Shown in pieces: positions 26,396-34,741 of a DNA stretch of 64,000 nt. Source of the DNA: Tomitella gaofuii (GTDB lineage: Bacteria > Actinomycetota > Actinomycetes > Mycobacteriales > Mycobacteriaceae); assembly GCF_014126825.1 (NCBI RefSeq), contig NZ_CP059900.1:1936954-2000953 (forward strand), read 5' to 3'. The translations under genes and the position numbers were made by a program. The notes under the pieces were generated by a model. It searched no databases. It was given only the letters and a program-made list of their open reading frames with translations, and was not told the DNA's origin. How positions within the stretch are numbered: position 1 is the first letter of the stretch; each line of letters opens with the position of its first letter.

Positions 26396-27459
26396 CGCAG
26401 TATCGACAGCATCGCCTGTTCGTCCGACGGCTCGTCCGGCAGGATCCGGCACGCATCCAGCGCCGCGACGAGTGCCTGTTCGTCGATGCCCGTGCCGATC
26501 GCGACGAGGCGTGTGCGGGGAGCGGACGCGTCGTCGGCGTCGCGGCGGGGTGTTCCCGCGGCCCCGTTGGAGCGCCGTCGGGCGTGGATGTACCGGCCGA
26601 CGGTCTGAATCTCGAAAGAACCGCAGTCCTGCGGGTCCGCGAGGGCCACTACGCCTTTGGTCCGGTACAGGCCCGCCAGAGCGTCCTCGAGCAGCGCGGC
26701 CAGCCGCCGCGGGTGCAGCGGTCCGTCGTGGACGTAGGAGACGGTGTCGTACTCGGAGTGCGGATGCGGGGTGGCGGAGCCGGCTTCCTCGCCCTCGTGT
26801 GCCGCGTCGCGCAACAGGTCGTCGAGCGTCAGCTGGCGGGGCCGGTCCGGCGCCGCGACGGCTCCGCGTTCGTCGAACAGCAGCGCCGGATCGAGGCGGC
26901 CGTGGGCCGCCTCGATGACGGGGACCGGACCGCACAGCGCCGCGACCGTCCCGCGGACCGTGGCGAGCTCGGCGGGGGAGACCTGATCGGTCTTTCCGAT
27001 GACGACGAGATCGGCCAGCCGCACATGGGCGTCGAGCTCCGGGTGCCGCCTGCGGGTGTCGGGGAAGGAGGAGGCGTCGACCACCTCGACCAGCCCGCCG
27101 TACCGGAAGGCGCGCGACGCGCTGCCGACGACCATGCGGATGAGGCTCCGCGGTTCCGCGAGACCGCTGGCCTCGATCACGATCGCATCGACACCCCGGG
27201 GCGTGCGGGCGATGCGGGTGAGGGCGGTTTCGAGTTCCTCTCCGTCCACCGCGCAGCACACGCATCCGTTCCCGAGATCGACCACCCCGTCGACCTGCCC
27301 GGCCACGAGCAACGCGTCGATCCCGACGGCGCCGAAATCGTTGACGATGACGCCGAGACGCACCCCGATCTCGTTCGACAGCAGATGATTGAGCAGTGTC
27401 GTCTTGCCGGCGCCGAGGAATCCTGCCAACACGACGACCGGTACGGGCGCCGCGATCAC
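26383..27459 (-). CDS. COG0523 (CobW/YciC/ZNG1-type) GTPase, putative metallochaperone
   Basis: 358 residues. GTP-dependent metal-transfer protein of the G3E family. Seen: Walker A GFLGAGKTT (13-21), metal motif GCVCC (C66, C68, C69), VIGKTDQ as the guanine-specificity motif, a His-bearing stretch (HPHSEYD) in the linker, and the C-terminal CobW_C domain with FEIQTVGRYIHA. Zinc is the most common cargo in the group, but the metal cannot be read here. The start is GTG 27459, overlapping the DUF309 stop (GTGA); third gene of a minus-strand operon. The gene end lies in a 21-bp duplication. Confidence 0.9.
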   Translation of the reverse strand: MIAAPVPVVVLAGFLGAGKTTLLNHLLSNEIGVRLGVIVNDFGAVGIDALLVAGQVDGVVDLGNGCVCCAVDGEELETALTRIARTPRGVDAIVIEASGLAEPRSLIRMVVGSASRAFRYGGLVEVVDASSFPDTRRRHPELDAHVRLADLVVIGKTDQVSPAELATVRGTVAALCGPVPVIEAAHGRLDPALLFDERGAVAAPDRPRQLTLDDLLRDAAHEGEEAGSATPHPHSEYDTVSYVHDGPLHPRRLAALLEDALAGLYRTKGVVALADPQDCGSFEIQTVGRYIHARRRSNGAAGTPRRDADDASAPRTRLVAIGTGIDEQALVAALDACRILPDEPSDEQAMLSILRYLD

Positions 27460-28028
27460 GGCTGCTCCTCTCGGCCGGCACCGAGTCCCTCGGCATCACC
27501 GCGCAGCCGCGGCGGCGCGATCCACACTGGCCGGTGCGGGATGCCGACACTGCCGAGTCGCGTCGAACAGTCGGCGCACCAGACCCGGATCCCGGGCACG
27601 TCGATGCCGTACGGCGGCGCCGCCGCGAAGGGGGCGATCGTGACGGCTGCCCGATCCAGCACCGCCGCGGCCCCGGCCGGATTCCCGCGGGCCGCATGCG
27701 TGATCCCGACGGCGAGCTGCGCGAGGCCGCGCCACAGCGGCCTGTCGGGGCCCGTCGATTGTTTCCAATGGTCTTCGAACACATCGTGCGCGTGGAACGG
27801 CCGGTGGCGGTCCAGCAGCTCCTGGCCCAGTTCCAATGTCTGGCCCGGAGTGCGGACGATGCCTTCCGGCTGGCGGGGGACGCCGACCGCGCCGTGGGGG
27901 AGCGGCCGGCCGAGGGCGTCGCGGGGGCGGTCGTTCTGGGCGCGTCCGCGGTCGTCACGTGCACGTGACCGACGCGGCGTATCGCCGTCGTGCGGGGAAC
28001 TGCGCTGCTCGGGGTCGTGGCGGGTCAC
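27456..28028 (-). CDS. DUF309 protein with C-terminal CxxC
   Basis: 190 residues. The DUF309 helical core is at about 65-135: RHRPFHAHDVFEDHWK (75-89), then PLWRGLAQLAVGITHAARGN (97-116), the family hallmark; function unknown, with conserved His/Glu/Asp on one helix. The first 60 residues are Arg/Asp-rich and probably disordered. After the core comes RVWCADCSTRL with C151 and C154, a possible metal site. The start is GTG 28028, overlapping the stop of the TDT gene by four bases; its own stop overlaps the COG0523 start by four bases. The tight coupling to a metallochaperone suggests a metal link, which is inference. Confidence 0.82.
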   Translation of the reverse strand: MTRHDPEQRSSPHDGDTPRRSRARDDRGRAQNDRPRDALGRPLPHGAVGVPRQPEGIVRTPGQTLELGQELLDRHRPFHAHDVFEDHWKQSTGPDRPLWRGLAQLAVGITHAARGNPAGAAAVLDRAAVTIAPFAAAPPYGIDVPGIRVWCADCSTRLGSVGIPHRPVWIAPPRLRGDAEGLGAGREEQP

Positions 28029-29080
28029 GAGTGCATTGTGCGTGATCGTGCCGCACGGTGGGCGGAGGCCAGCTGGGTGAGCAGTACAGTGCACGTCACA
28101 GCCCACACGGCGAGCGCCGCCCACGCTTCCCATCGACCGACGCCGGTGAGCCAGCCGGTGCCGTGGATGGTGCCGAGCTGCCTGCTGGCCTCCCCGTACA
28201 TGCCGATCGGAAACACCATCGACCACCATGCCGTCCGAAAACGGGGCACGCCGGGGCGCCGCGACAGCTGCCAGACGAACAGCACGATGAGAAGCGGGAC
28301 AAGCCATGTGGCGAAGGACCACAGGACCATGGAGACGGTCGCGACCACGCCCGGTTCCAGGAGGGACTGCTCCGAACTCAGCCCCAGGATCTGCGCACCG
28401 GCGAGCACCGTGATCGCCGCCGAGCCCATGAAGATCCAGTAGGGTGCCACCGTCTCCCGGGGTGCGAGGCGGTGCAGCGTCAGGCGGGAGAACTCGAGCG
28501 ACGCGATGAGCCCGAACTTCACCACGCCCACCGACCAGCACAGTGCGGCGAACGTCGCCAGGCCGTGGGAGCCGAAATGGGTGGCGTACGCGCCGCAGAC
28601 CACGGCGACGGACTGCGTCGACACGACCCAGAGGAACCAGGTGCCGTCGACTTGCGCCAGCTCGTCGGCGAAGGAGGCGCGTTTCGCCGTGGCCGCCGCG
28701 GCGACGGCGCGTGCGGTGACGGTGTAGCCGAGGACCACCCACGAGGCTATGGAGATCACGACGAACACCAGCGTGGCGATCCGAAGCTCGAGGAAGGCGT
28801 AGTGGGCCCCGAGCACACCCGACGCCGCCACGAAGGTCAGCGTCATGAAGCCGCCGTCGCCGGCCGCGCGGTGGTGCTCCCAGCGGAACAGCACCCGCAC
28901 CGCAAGGGTGAAGTACGTCACATTCGCGATGGCGAACAGCACGGCCGCGGCGATGTGTGCGCCGGAGTTGAGTATCGCCGTGGAGACGATGCCCGTGGCC
29001 ATCACGAAGGCGAAGGCCCCGCGCCAGAGATCCCGCGGGGCGAGGTCGGGGTCCGGGGAGGCATCTGTCGACGTCGGCAC
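28025..29080 (-). CDS. TDT-family (TehA/SLAC1-like) membrane transporter
   Basis: 351 residues with about ten hydrophobic segments, the tellurite-resistance/dicarboxylate transporter fold, an anion channel-like carrier. Typical pieces: RGAFAFVMATGIVSTA, ISIASWVVLGYTV, WFLWVVSTQSVAVV, EFSRLTLHRL, YWIFMGSAAITVLAGAQIL, WWSMVFPIGMY. Substrate could be a C4-dicarboxylate, sulfite or chloride; not decidable. The start is GTG 29080; the open frame upstream to 29236 enters the intergenic region and is discarded. First gene of the operon with DUF309 and COG0523. Confidence 0.87.
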   Translation of the reverse strand: MPTSTDASPDPDLAPRDLWRGAFAFVMATGIVSTAILNSGAHIAAAVLFAIANVTYFTLAVRVLFRWEHHRAAGDGGFMTLTFVAASGVLGAHYAFLELRIATLVFVVISIASWVVLGYTVTARAVAAAATAKRASFADELAQVDGTWFLWVVSTQSVAVVCGAYATHFGSHGLATFAALCWSVGVVKFGLIASLEFSRLTLHRLAPRETVAPYWIFMGSAAITVLAGAQILGLSSEQSLLEPGVVATVSMVLWSFATWLVPLLIVLFVWQLSRRPGVPRFRTAWWSMVFPIGMYGEASRQLGTIHGTGWLTGVGRWEAWAALAVWAVTCTVLLTQLASAHRAARSRTMHS

Positions 29081-29345
29081 GCGGATCAGCCTATGGGCGC
29101 CGCCGTGGATCGGCAGCGGATTGCACCCCCGTCCGCGGGTACCCGGGCGTGCGGATGGGACCGCAACGGGCGCGCCGGCGGGCTGCTGACATAATCGGCG
29201 AGCATCGGGTTGATTGCGAAGAACAGTGTTACCCATCAGTTTTTGCGGCAGACCCGCCGCTAGTTATAGTCACCCGATCCCCGGGGCAGATGCGGACACG
29301 ATCCGCGCTGCGGGTGCGGCCACCCCGCGGGGGACTCTTCAGATC
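29081..29345. other. Divergent promoter region, TDT operon / transhydrogenase operon
   Basis: About 265 bases before the first plausible pntAa start signal. The middle (29200-29275) is AT-richer and holds the pntAa promoter. I see no gene or RNA. Confidence 0.6.
29243..29270 (+). promoter_or_regulatory. Sigma-A-type promoter for the pnt operon
   Basis: TTGCGG (29243-29248), 16 bases, TATAGT (29265-29270). Start of transcription is predicted near 29277, leaving a leader of about 70 or 134 bases, depending on which start codon is used. Confidence 0.5.
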
Positions 29346-29348
29346 GTG

Positions 29349-29396
29349 AGCACAAAGCAGGTCGAAAGCACAAAGCAGGTCGAAAGCACAACGCAG
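29349..29396 (+). repeat. 18-bp tandem repeat, about 2.7 copies, at the start of pntAa
   Basis: AGCACAAAGCAGGTCGAA at 29349-29366 and 29367-29384, then a partial, slightly changed copy 29385-29396. Because 18 is a multiple of three the repeat could be translated, as STKQVE units, from GTG 29346. Confidence 0.9.
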
Positions 29397-29410
29397 AAAG
29401 TTTCAGACAC

Positions 29411-30526
29411 TTGGATTCAGCACAGAGCGGTAAGGCTCAGGGTGCCGTGGTGGGCGTGGTTCGGGAGACGAACGACGGCGAGCGCCGCGTGGCTTTGGTG
29501 CCGAAGGTAGTGGGCAAACTGGCCGGCAAGGGCGTGAAGGTGATCGTCGAGGCGGGCGCCGGTGAGAGCGCGCTCATCCCGGATGACGCCTATGTCGAGG
29601 CCGGAGCGGAGATCGGAGACCCCTGGGCGTCCGAGGTGATCGTCAAGGTCGCCGCACCGAATGCGGGCGAGCTGAGTCGCATGCACTCGGGGCAGACCCT
29701 GATCGGATTCCTCAACCCGCGCGGCAACGCCGAGGGCGTCCAGGAGCTCGGCGCGGCGGGTGTCCAGGCGTTCGCGGTGGAGGCGATCCCGCGGATCTCG
29801 CGTGCGCAGGCCATGGACGCGCTGTCGTCGCAGGGCAACGTGTCCGGCTACAAGGCTGTGATAGTCGCGGCCACGGAGTCGACCCGGTTCTTCCCGATGC
29901 TCACCACTGCGGCGGGCACCGTGAAGCCGGCGACCGTGCTGGTGCTCGGCGTCGGCGTGGCAGGCCTGCAGGCGCTGGCCACCGCCAAGCGGCTCGGCGG
30001 CAGGCCCACCGGCTACGACGTGCGCCCGGAGGTGGCCGATCAGGTGCGTTCCGTGGGTGCGCAGTGGCTCGACCTGGGCATCGACGCCGCCGGTGAAGGC
30101 GGCTACGCCCGCGAGCTCACCGAGGCCGAACGCGATCAGCAGCAACAGGCGCTCGAGGACGCGATCAAGGGCTTCGACGTGGTGATCACCACGGCGCTGG
30201 TGCCCGGGCGTCCCGCTCCGAGGCTGGTGACGGCCGCCGCGGTCGAGGGCATGCGTCCCGGCAGCGTCATCGTGGACCTCGCCGGCGAGACCGGCGGCAA
30301 CTGCGAGCTCACCGAGCCCGGACAGACCGTCGTCAAGCATGGCGTGACCATCGCGTCGCCGCTCAACCTGCCGGCGACGATGCCCGAGCATGCGAGCGAG
30401 CTGTATTCGCGCAACGTCCAGGAGCTGCTCGAGCTGATGCTCGACGACGACGCGCGCCTGGCCCCGGACTTCTCGGACGAGATCCTCGCGGCGGCCTGCG
30501 TGACCCGCGCGAAGGAGGACAACTGA
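29411..30526 (+). CDS. pntAa: NAD(P) transhydrogenase subunit alpha part 1 (NAD-binding)
   Basis: 371 residues. The dI component of proton-translocating transhydrogenase, which binds NAD(H). Seen: VVGVVRETNDGERRVALVPK, GFLNPRGNAEGVQELGAAGV, KAVIVAATESTRFFPMLTTAAG, Rossmann VLVLGVGVAGLQALATA, and the family loop DQQQQALEDAIKGFDVV. The start is uncertain: TTG 29411 as given, GTG 29447, or a start at GTG 29346 in another frame that would need a one-base shift near 29405-29412 to join. Its stop overlaps pntAb by one base (TGATG). Length agrees with mycobacterial PntAa. Confidence 0.9.
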   Translation: MDSAQSGKAQGAVVGVVRETNDGERRVALVPKVVGKLAGKGVKVIVEAGAGESALIPDDAYVEAGAEIGDPWASEVIVKVAAPNAGELSRMHSGQTLIGFLNPRGNAEGVQELGAAGVQAFAVEAIPRISRAQAMDALSSQGNVSGYKAVIVAATESTRFFPMLTTAAGTVKPATVLVLGVGVAGLQALATAKRLGGRPTGYDVRPEVADQVRSVGAQWLDLGIDAAGEGGYARELTEAERDQQQQALEDAIKGFDVVITTALVPGRPAPRLVTAAAVEGMRPGSVIVDLAGETGGNCELTEPGQTVVKHGVTIASPLNLPATMPEHASELYSRNVQELLELMLDDDARLAPDFSDEILAAACVTRAKEDN

Positions 30527-30831
30527 TGTACACCGGACTTTTGGCGAACATCGCGATCCTGGTGCTGGCCGGGTTCGTCGGCTTCGCCGTGATCTCGAAG
30601 GTCCCGAACACCCTGCACACGCCGCTGATGTCGGGTACCAACGCCATCCACGGCATCGTGGTGCTCGGCGCCCTGGTCGTGCTCGGTTCGCTGCCGGCGG
30701 ACGCGAGTTGGGGCGTGCGGATCATCGCGTTCGTGGCGCTGGTGTTCGGCACGCTCAACGTGGTCGGCGGCTTCGCCGTGACCGACCGCATGCTGGGCAT
30801 GTTCAAGGGTAAGAAGGAGGCGGCCAAGTGA
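30526..30831 (+). CDS. pntAb: NAD(P) transhydrogenase subunit alpha part 2 (membrane)
   Basis: 101 residues, nearly all membrane. Three hydrophobic segments (about 5-22, 40-58, 65-84), forming part of the proton channel (dII). Core motif VPNTLHTPLMSGTNAIHGIVV is characteristic. Ends in a Lys-rich cytoplasmic tail. Start ATG 30526 shares a base with the pntAa stop; its stop overlaps pntB by four bases (GTGA), so the three subunits are translationally coupled. Confidence 0.95.
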   Translation: MYTGLLANIAILVLAGFVGFAVISKVPNTLHTPLMSGTNAIHGIVVLGALVVLGSLPADASWGVRIIAFVALVFGTLNVVGGFAVTDRMLGMFKGKKEAAK

Positions 30832-32339
30832 TCCTTGCTGCTGCGCACAACGCCAGCGAGGGACTGCACTACACCGTCCTCGCTCTCTACATCGTCGCAT
30901 TCGGCATGTTCATCTACGGCCTGATGGGGCTGACCGGTCCGAAGACCGCGGTCCGCGGCAACTGGATCGCCGCGGTGGGCATGCTCCTCGCGGTGGCCGC
31001 GACGCTGCTGCAGGTCTACAACGACGGCGCGGTCTCCGACGACGGCCACGGCCGGGTCGACGTCCCCGCGATCAACTGGATCCTCATCGCAGTGGGTCTC
31101 GTCCTGGGCGTCGTGCTCGGCATCCCGCCGGCGCTCAAGACCAAGATGACCGCGATGCCGCAGCTCGTCGCCCTGTTCAACGGGGTCGGCGGCGGCACGG
31201 TCGCGCTGATCGCCTGGGCCGAGGCCTCGGAGACGAACGGGTTCTTGAACTTCCACGGTGTGGAGCCGGCCTCGCCGATGGTGGTCGGGTCGCTGATCGC
31301 GGCGATCATCGGTTCGATCTCGTTCTGGGGTTCGCTGGTGGCGTTCTCCAAGCTGCAGGAGGTCATGCCCAAGGGCCTCGAGAAGTTCGCCACCGGCAAC
31401 GCGAAGCTGTTCCAGCTGGCCAACATGGTGCTGCTGGTCGTCTCGATCGCCCTCGCCGTGGTGATGGGCGTGCGCGCGGCGACCAATGACGGCTCGTCGA
31501 TCTGGTGGATGGTGGGCCTGCTCATCGCCGCCGGGATCATGGGCCTGTTCGTGGTGCTGCCGATCGGCGGCGCCGACATGCCGGTGGTGATCTCGCTGCT
31601 CAATGCGATGACCGGTCTTTCGGCTGCCGCGGCGGGTATCGCACTCGACAACACGGCGCTCATCGTCGCCGGTATGATCGTCGGCGCCTCCGGCTCGATC
31701 CTGACCAACCTCATGGCCAAGGCGATGAACCGGTCGATCCCGGCGATCGTCTTCGGCGCGTTCGGCGGCGGCGACGCGGCCGCGGGCCCCGCCGGTGATG
31801 CGGGCGGCACCGTCAAGTCCACCTCGGCGGCGGACGCCGCGATCCAGATGGCCTACGCCAACCAGGTGATCGTGGTGCCCGGTTACGGCCTGGCCGTGGC
31901 GCAGGCGCAGCACACGGTCAAGGAGATGGCCAGCCTGCTCGAGGAGAAGGGCGTCGAGGTCAAGTACGCCATCCACCCGGTGGCCGGCCGCATGCCGGGG
32001 CACATGAACGTGCTGCTCGCCGAGGCGGACGTGGAGTACGACGCGATGAAGGAGATGGACGACATCAACGGCGAGTTCGGCCGCACCGATGTCGCGATCG
32101 TCATCGGCGCCAACGATGTCACCAACCCGGCGGCGCGCAACGATCCGTCGAGCCCGATCCACGGCATGCCGATCCTCAACGTCGATCAGGCGCGCTCGAC
32201 GATCGTGCTCAAGCGCTCGATGAGCACCGGCTACGCGGGCATCGACAACCCGCTGTTCTACGCGGACGGCACCTCGATGCTCTTCGGTGATGCGAAGAAG
32301 TCGGTCGAGACCGTCATCGAGGAGCTCAAGGGGCTCTGA
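30828..32339 (+). CDS. pntB: NAD(P) transhydrogenase subunit beta
   Basis: 503 residues. The N-terminal membrane part (about 10-310, about nine helices) completes the proton channel; the C-terminal dIII domain (about 325-503) binds NADP(H): IVVPGYGLAVAQAQHTVKEMA, HPVAGRMPGHMNVLLAEA, VIGANDVTNPAARNDPSSPI, VLKRSMSTGYAGIDNPLF. Together with PntAa and PntAb it uses the proton gradient to reduce NADP from NADH. The start is GTG 30828, overlapping pntAb. Followed after about 70 bases by a hairpin. Confidence 0.96.
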   Translation: MILAAAHNASEGLHYTVLALYIVAFGMFIYGLMGLTGPKTAVRGNWIAAVGMLLAVAATLLQVYNDGAVSDDGHGRVDVPAINWILIAVGLVLGVVLGIPPALKTKMTAMPQLVALFNGVGGGTVALIAWAEASETNGFLNFHGVEPASPMVVGSLIAAIIGSISFWGSLVAFSKLQEVMPKGLEKFATGNAKLFQLANMVLLVVSIALAVVMGVRAATNDGSSIWWMVGLLIAAGIMGLFVVLPIGGADMPVVISLLNAMTGLSAAAAGIALDNTALIVAGMIVGASGSILTNLMAKAMNRSIPAIVFGAFGGGDAAAGPAGDAGGTVKSTSAADAAIQMAYANQVIVVPGYGLAVAQAQHTVKEMASLLEEKGVEVKYAIHPVAGRMPGHMNVLLAEADVEYDAMKEMDDINGEFGRTDVAIVIGANDVTNPAARNDPSSPIHGMPILNVDQARSTIVLKRSMSTGYAGIDNPLFYADGTSMLFGDAKKSVETVIEELKGL

Positions 32340-32408
32340 CACGACGCGGTCGGCGCGCACAGGACCGGCAGGAAGTACCCTGCACGCCGTTCTGCACCGA
32401 TGCACCAT

Positions 32409-32447
32409 CGCGGGTCCCGCCCGGCACAGGCCGGCGCGGGGCCCGCG
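32409..32447 (+). terminator. Imperfect hairpin after the pnt operon
   Basis: CGCGGGTCCCGCCCGGC and GCCGGCGCGGGGCCCGCG can pair around the loop ACA(G) with one bulge. Lies between pntB and the MFS gene; probably ends the pnt transcript. Confidence 0.5.
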
Positions 32448-32544
32448 TGCGTCGTGTGCGGGGGAGCCGTGTACTGGTGGGGTGTCCCCGGCGGGTTCCC
32501 CGGAAGCAGGCTGATTGACTGGACGCGCGAAAGGCGGGTGCACG

Positions 32545-33801
32545 ATGAGGCGACGAGCGGTGCGAGGCGCCGCCCGCACCCCGATACCGCGGTCGATCTG
32601 GGTTCTGGTCAGCGCCGCGTTCGTGATCGCGCTGGGATTCGGCCTGGTGGCGCCGGTACTGCCGCAGTTCGCGAAAAGCTTCGACGTGGGCACCACGGCG
32701 GCCACCGTCATCATCAGCGCATTCGCGTTCTTCCGCCTCGTGTTCGCCCCGGCCGGCGGGCGGCTGGTGAATCTCGTCGGTGAGCGGTGGGTGTATCTGA
32801 CCGGCCTGTTCATCGTCGCGGTCTCCACCGGCGCCTGCGCCTTCGCGGCCGACTACTGGCAGCTGCTGGTCTTCCGCGGACTCGGCGGCATCGGTTCGAC
32901 CATGTTCACGGTGTCGGCGATGGGTCTGCTGGTGCGCCTGGCCGATCCGGGCGCGCGCGGGCGTGTGACCGGGCTGTATTCGTCGGCTTTCCTGGTGGGG
33001 AACATTCTCGGCCCGGTCCTCGGCGGGCTGTTGGCGGGGTTCGGGCTACGTGTGCCCTTCCTGGTGTACGCGGCGGCGCTCATCGTGGCGATGCTCGTGG
33101 TGGGGCTGCTGCTCAAGGACGTGCACCCGGCGGACGGCGGTGACGGGCCGGACAAGCCCGCCATGGAACTCCGCGAGGCGCTGGCCCACCGCGCGTATCG
33201 GGCGGCGCTGGTGTCCAAATTCGCCAACGGCTGGTCGTCGATGGGGGTGCGGGTGGCGCTCGTGCCGCTGTTCGCGGTCGCCATCGGCGCGGGTGAAAGC
33301 ATGGCCGGAGTTGCGCTGGCGGTGTTCGCGGTCGGCAACGCCCTCGTGATCATCCCCGCGGGACGGATCGCCGATACACGGGGCCGCAAGCCGATGGTGC
33401 TGGCGGGGCTCGTCGTCACCGGAGTCGGCACCGCGGCGCTGGGGCTGTCCGCCGGGTCGGCGATGCTGGTGGTGACCTCCTTCGTCGCCGGTGCCGGAGC
33501 GGGCCTGCTCAACGCGCCGCAGCAGGCGGCGGTGGCGGACCTGATCGGTGCCGACCGTCGCGGCGGCAGCGTGCTGGCGGGTTTCCAGATGCTCTCGGAC
33601 GTCGGTGCGATCATCGGCCCCATCGCCGCGGGCTTCCTGGCGGAACAGGCCTCGTACTCGGTGGCGTTCGCGGTGACGGGCGCGGTGTGTCTGCTTGCCG
33701 CCATACCGTGGGCGGGGGCGCCGGAGACGCTGAAAGGAGCACGGCGCGGCGGCTCGGACGTGGTCGTGCGCGGCGAGGACACCGAGCCCGGCCGTTCCTG
33801 A
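32545..33801 (+). CDS. MFS transporter, DHA1-type drug/metabolite exporter
   Basis: 418 residues with twelve predicted membrane helices. Motif A-like loop between helices 2 and 3 is GGRLVNLVGERW; GLGGIGSTMFTVSAMG and the motif-C-like GLYSSAFLVGNILGPVLGG in helix 5 mark a drug:proton antiporter of the DHA1 group. The second half repeats the loop as AGRIADTRGRKPM. Start ATG 32545 (MRRRAVRGAARTP) has AAAGG about ten bases before it. It stands alone between the transhydrogenase operon and a convergent HNH gene. Substrate unknown. Confidence 0.86.
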   Translation: MRRRAVRGAARTPIPRSIWVLVSAAFVIALGFGLVAPVLPQFAKSFDVGTTAATVIISAFAFFRLVFAPAGGRLVNLVGERWVYLTGLFIVAVSTGACAFAADYWQLLVFRGLGGIGSTMFTVSAMGLLVRLADPGARGRVTGLYSSAFLVGNILGPVLGGLLAGFGLRVPFLVYAAALIVAMLVVGLLLKDVHPADGGDGPDKPAMELREALAHRAYRAALVSKFANGWSSMGVRVALVPLFAVAIGAGESMAGVALAVFAVGNALVIIPAGRIADTRGRKPMVLAGLVVTGVGTAALGLSAGSAMLVVTSFVAGAGAGLLNAPQQAAVADLIGADRRGGSVLAGFQMLSDVGAIIGPIAAGFLAEQASYSVAFAVTGAVCLLAAIPWAGAPETLKGARRGGSDVVVRGEDTEPGRS

Positions 33802-33874
33802 TCGCGGCCCTGCCCGGGCACGGCGGGCGGTGACCGGACCGCGGCGGCGTCTCCGCGCCGATGGCGGACGGCCG

Positions 33875-34654
33875 TCATCGGCAGCGGTCGGCGATGCCTG
33901 CGAGGACGGTCCGGTCCCCGACGGTGATCGGCAGGGAGTACCGGGCCGCGACGGCGAGGTACTTCGCCGCGTAAAAGCACCGGTAGGCGGCTGCGTCCGG
34001 TATCCAGTCCTGCGGCGTGGAGTCGCTCTTGCGCATGTTCGCCGGTCCGTCCACGGCGAGCAGCTCGAAGTCCGTGTCATTGGCGAACCGCTTGCGCTTG
34101 GCCGGCGTCCACGCGTGGGCGCCGAGGTCCCATGCGGCGGCGAGCGGGATCACGTGGTCGATCTGCACCTCGCCCGCGTGGGACTTGCGGAATGTGATGC
34201 GTCGCCCGGTGTAGGGGTCGTCGAGCAGCCCCGCGACCACGACGCAGCGGTCGGTGCCGGGCCGGAACCGCACGCCGGTCATCGCTCGGGCGAGCACGTC
34301 GTTGCGGGTGTCGCAGCCGTTGTGGGACAGCGGGGCGCTGGTCGCGTCCGTCCACGCCGCACCGAACGCGCACCCCTCGCCGGGGCCGCAGCCGCGCTCA
34401 TACCCGGGGATGTCCGGGCGTTCGGGGATCACCCGCACCCGGTCGAGGAGGGACCGGATCCGTTCTGTCGAGGGGCTGCCCGGCGCCGGCCGGTCGGCCA
34501 TCGGCGTGAACGCCGCGCAACGGTGCGCCAGGAGCACCGCCGCGATCAATGCGATCAGCCCCGCCGTCCGAGTCAGGACTTCCGCCCACCCCGGGCGGCG
34601 CGGCCCGGCGCGTGGTGTTTCGCCGACCTGCTGCCGTGCGTTCCCCCGTGGCAT
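33875..34654 (-). CDS. Membrane-anchored or secreted HNH endonuclease-like protein (DUF1524)
   Basis: 259 residues. N-terminal signal/anchor helix at about 26-46 (TRTAGLIALIAAVLLAHRC), so the nuclease domain would face outside. DUF1524/HNH part: RITFRKSHAGEVQIDHVIPLAAAWDLGA (about 150-180) with the DH of the HNH motif, then NDTDFELLAVDGPANMRKSDSTPQDWIP, with N and K residues typical of this family. Actinobacterial relatives are usually annotated as secreted HNH nucleases; the role is not established (nutrient DNA use or competition). Four Cys in the mature part may form disulfides. The start ATG 34654 is preceded by GGGGGGA. Confidence 0.84.
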   Translation of the reverse strand: MPRGNARQQVGETPRAGPRRPGWAEVLTRTAGLIALIAAVLLAHRCAAFTPMADRPAPGSPSTERIRSLLDRVRVIPERPDIPGYERGCGPGEGCAFGAAWTDATSAPLSHNGCDTRNDVLARAMTGVRFRPGTDRCVVVAGLLDDPYTGRRITFRKSHAGEVQIDHVIPLAAAWDLGAHAWTPAKRKRFANDTDFELLAVDGPANMRKSDSTPQDWIPDAAAYRCFYAAKYLAVAARYSLPITVGDRTVLAGIADRCR

Positions 34655-34741
34655 CGTCCCCCCGCGACGTCGTCCCCTCGTACATGATGTCCGAGCCTCG
34701 GATCATCCGCTCCCCGGCGACCGATTCTGCCTTCGGGACAC

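Noticed and set aside
30363-32828. Minus-strand open frame of 821 codons opposite pntB
   Set aside because: Antisense artefact; pntAb and pntB on the plus strand are complete and overlapped as an operon.
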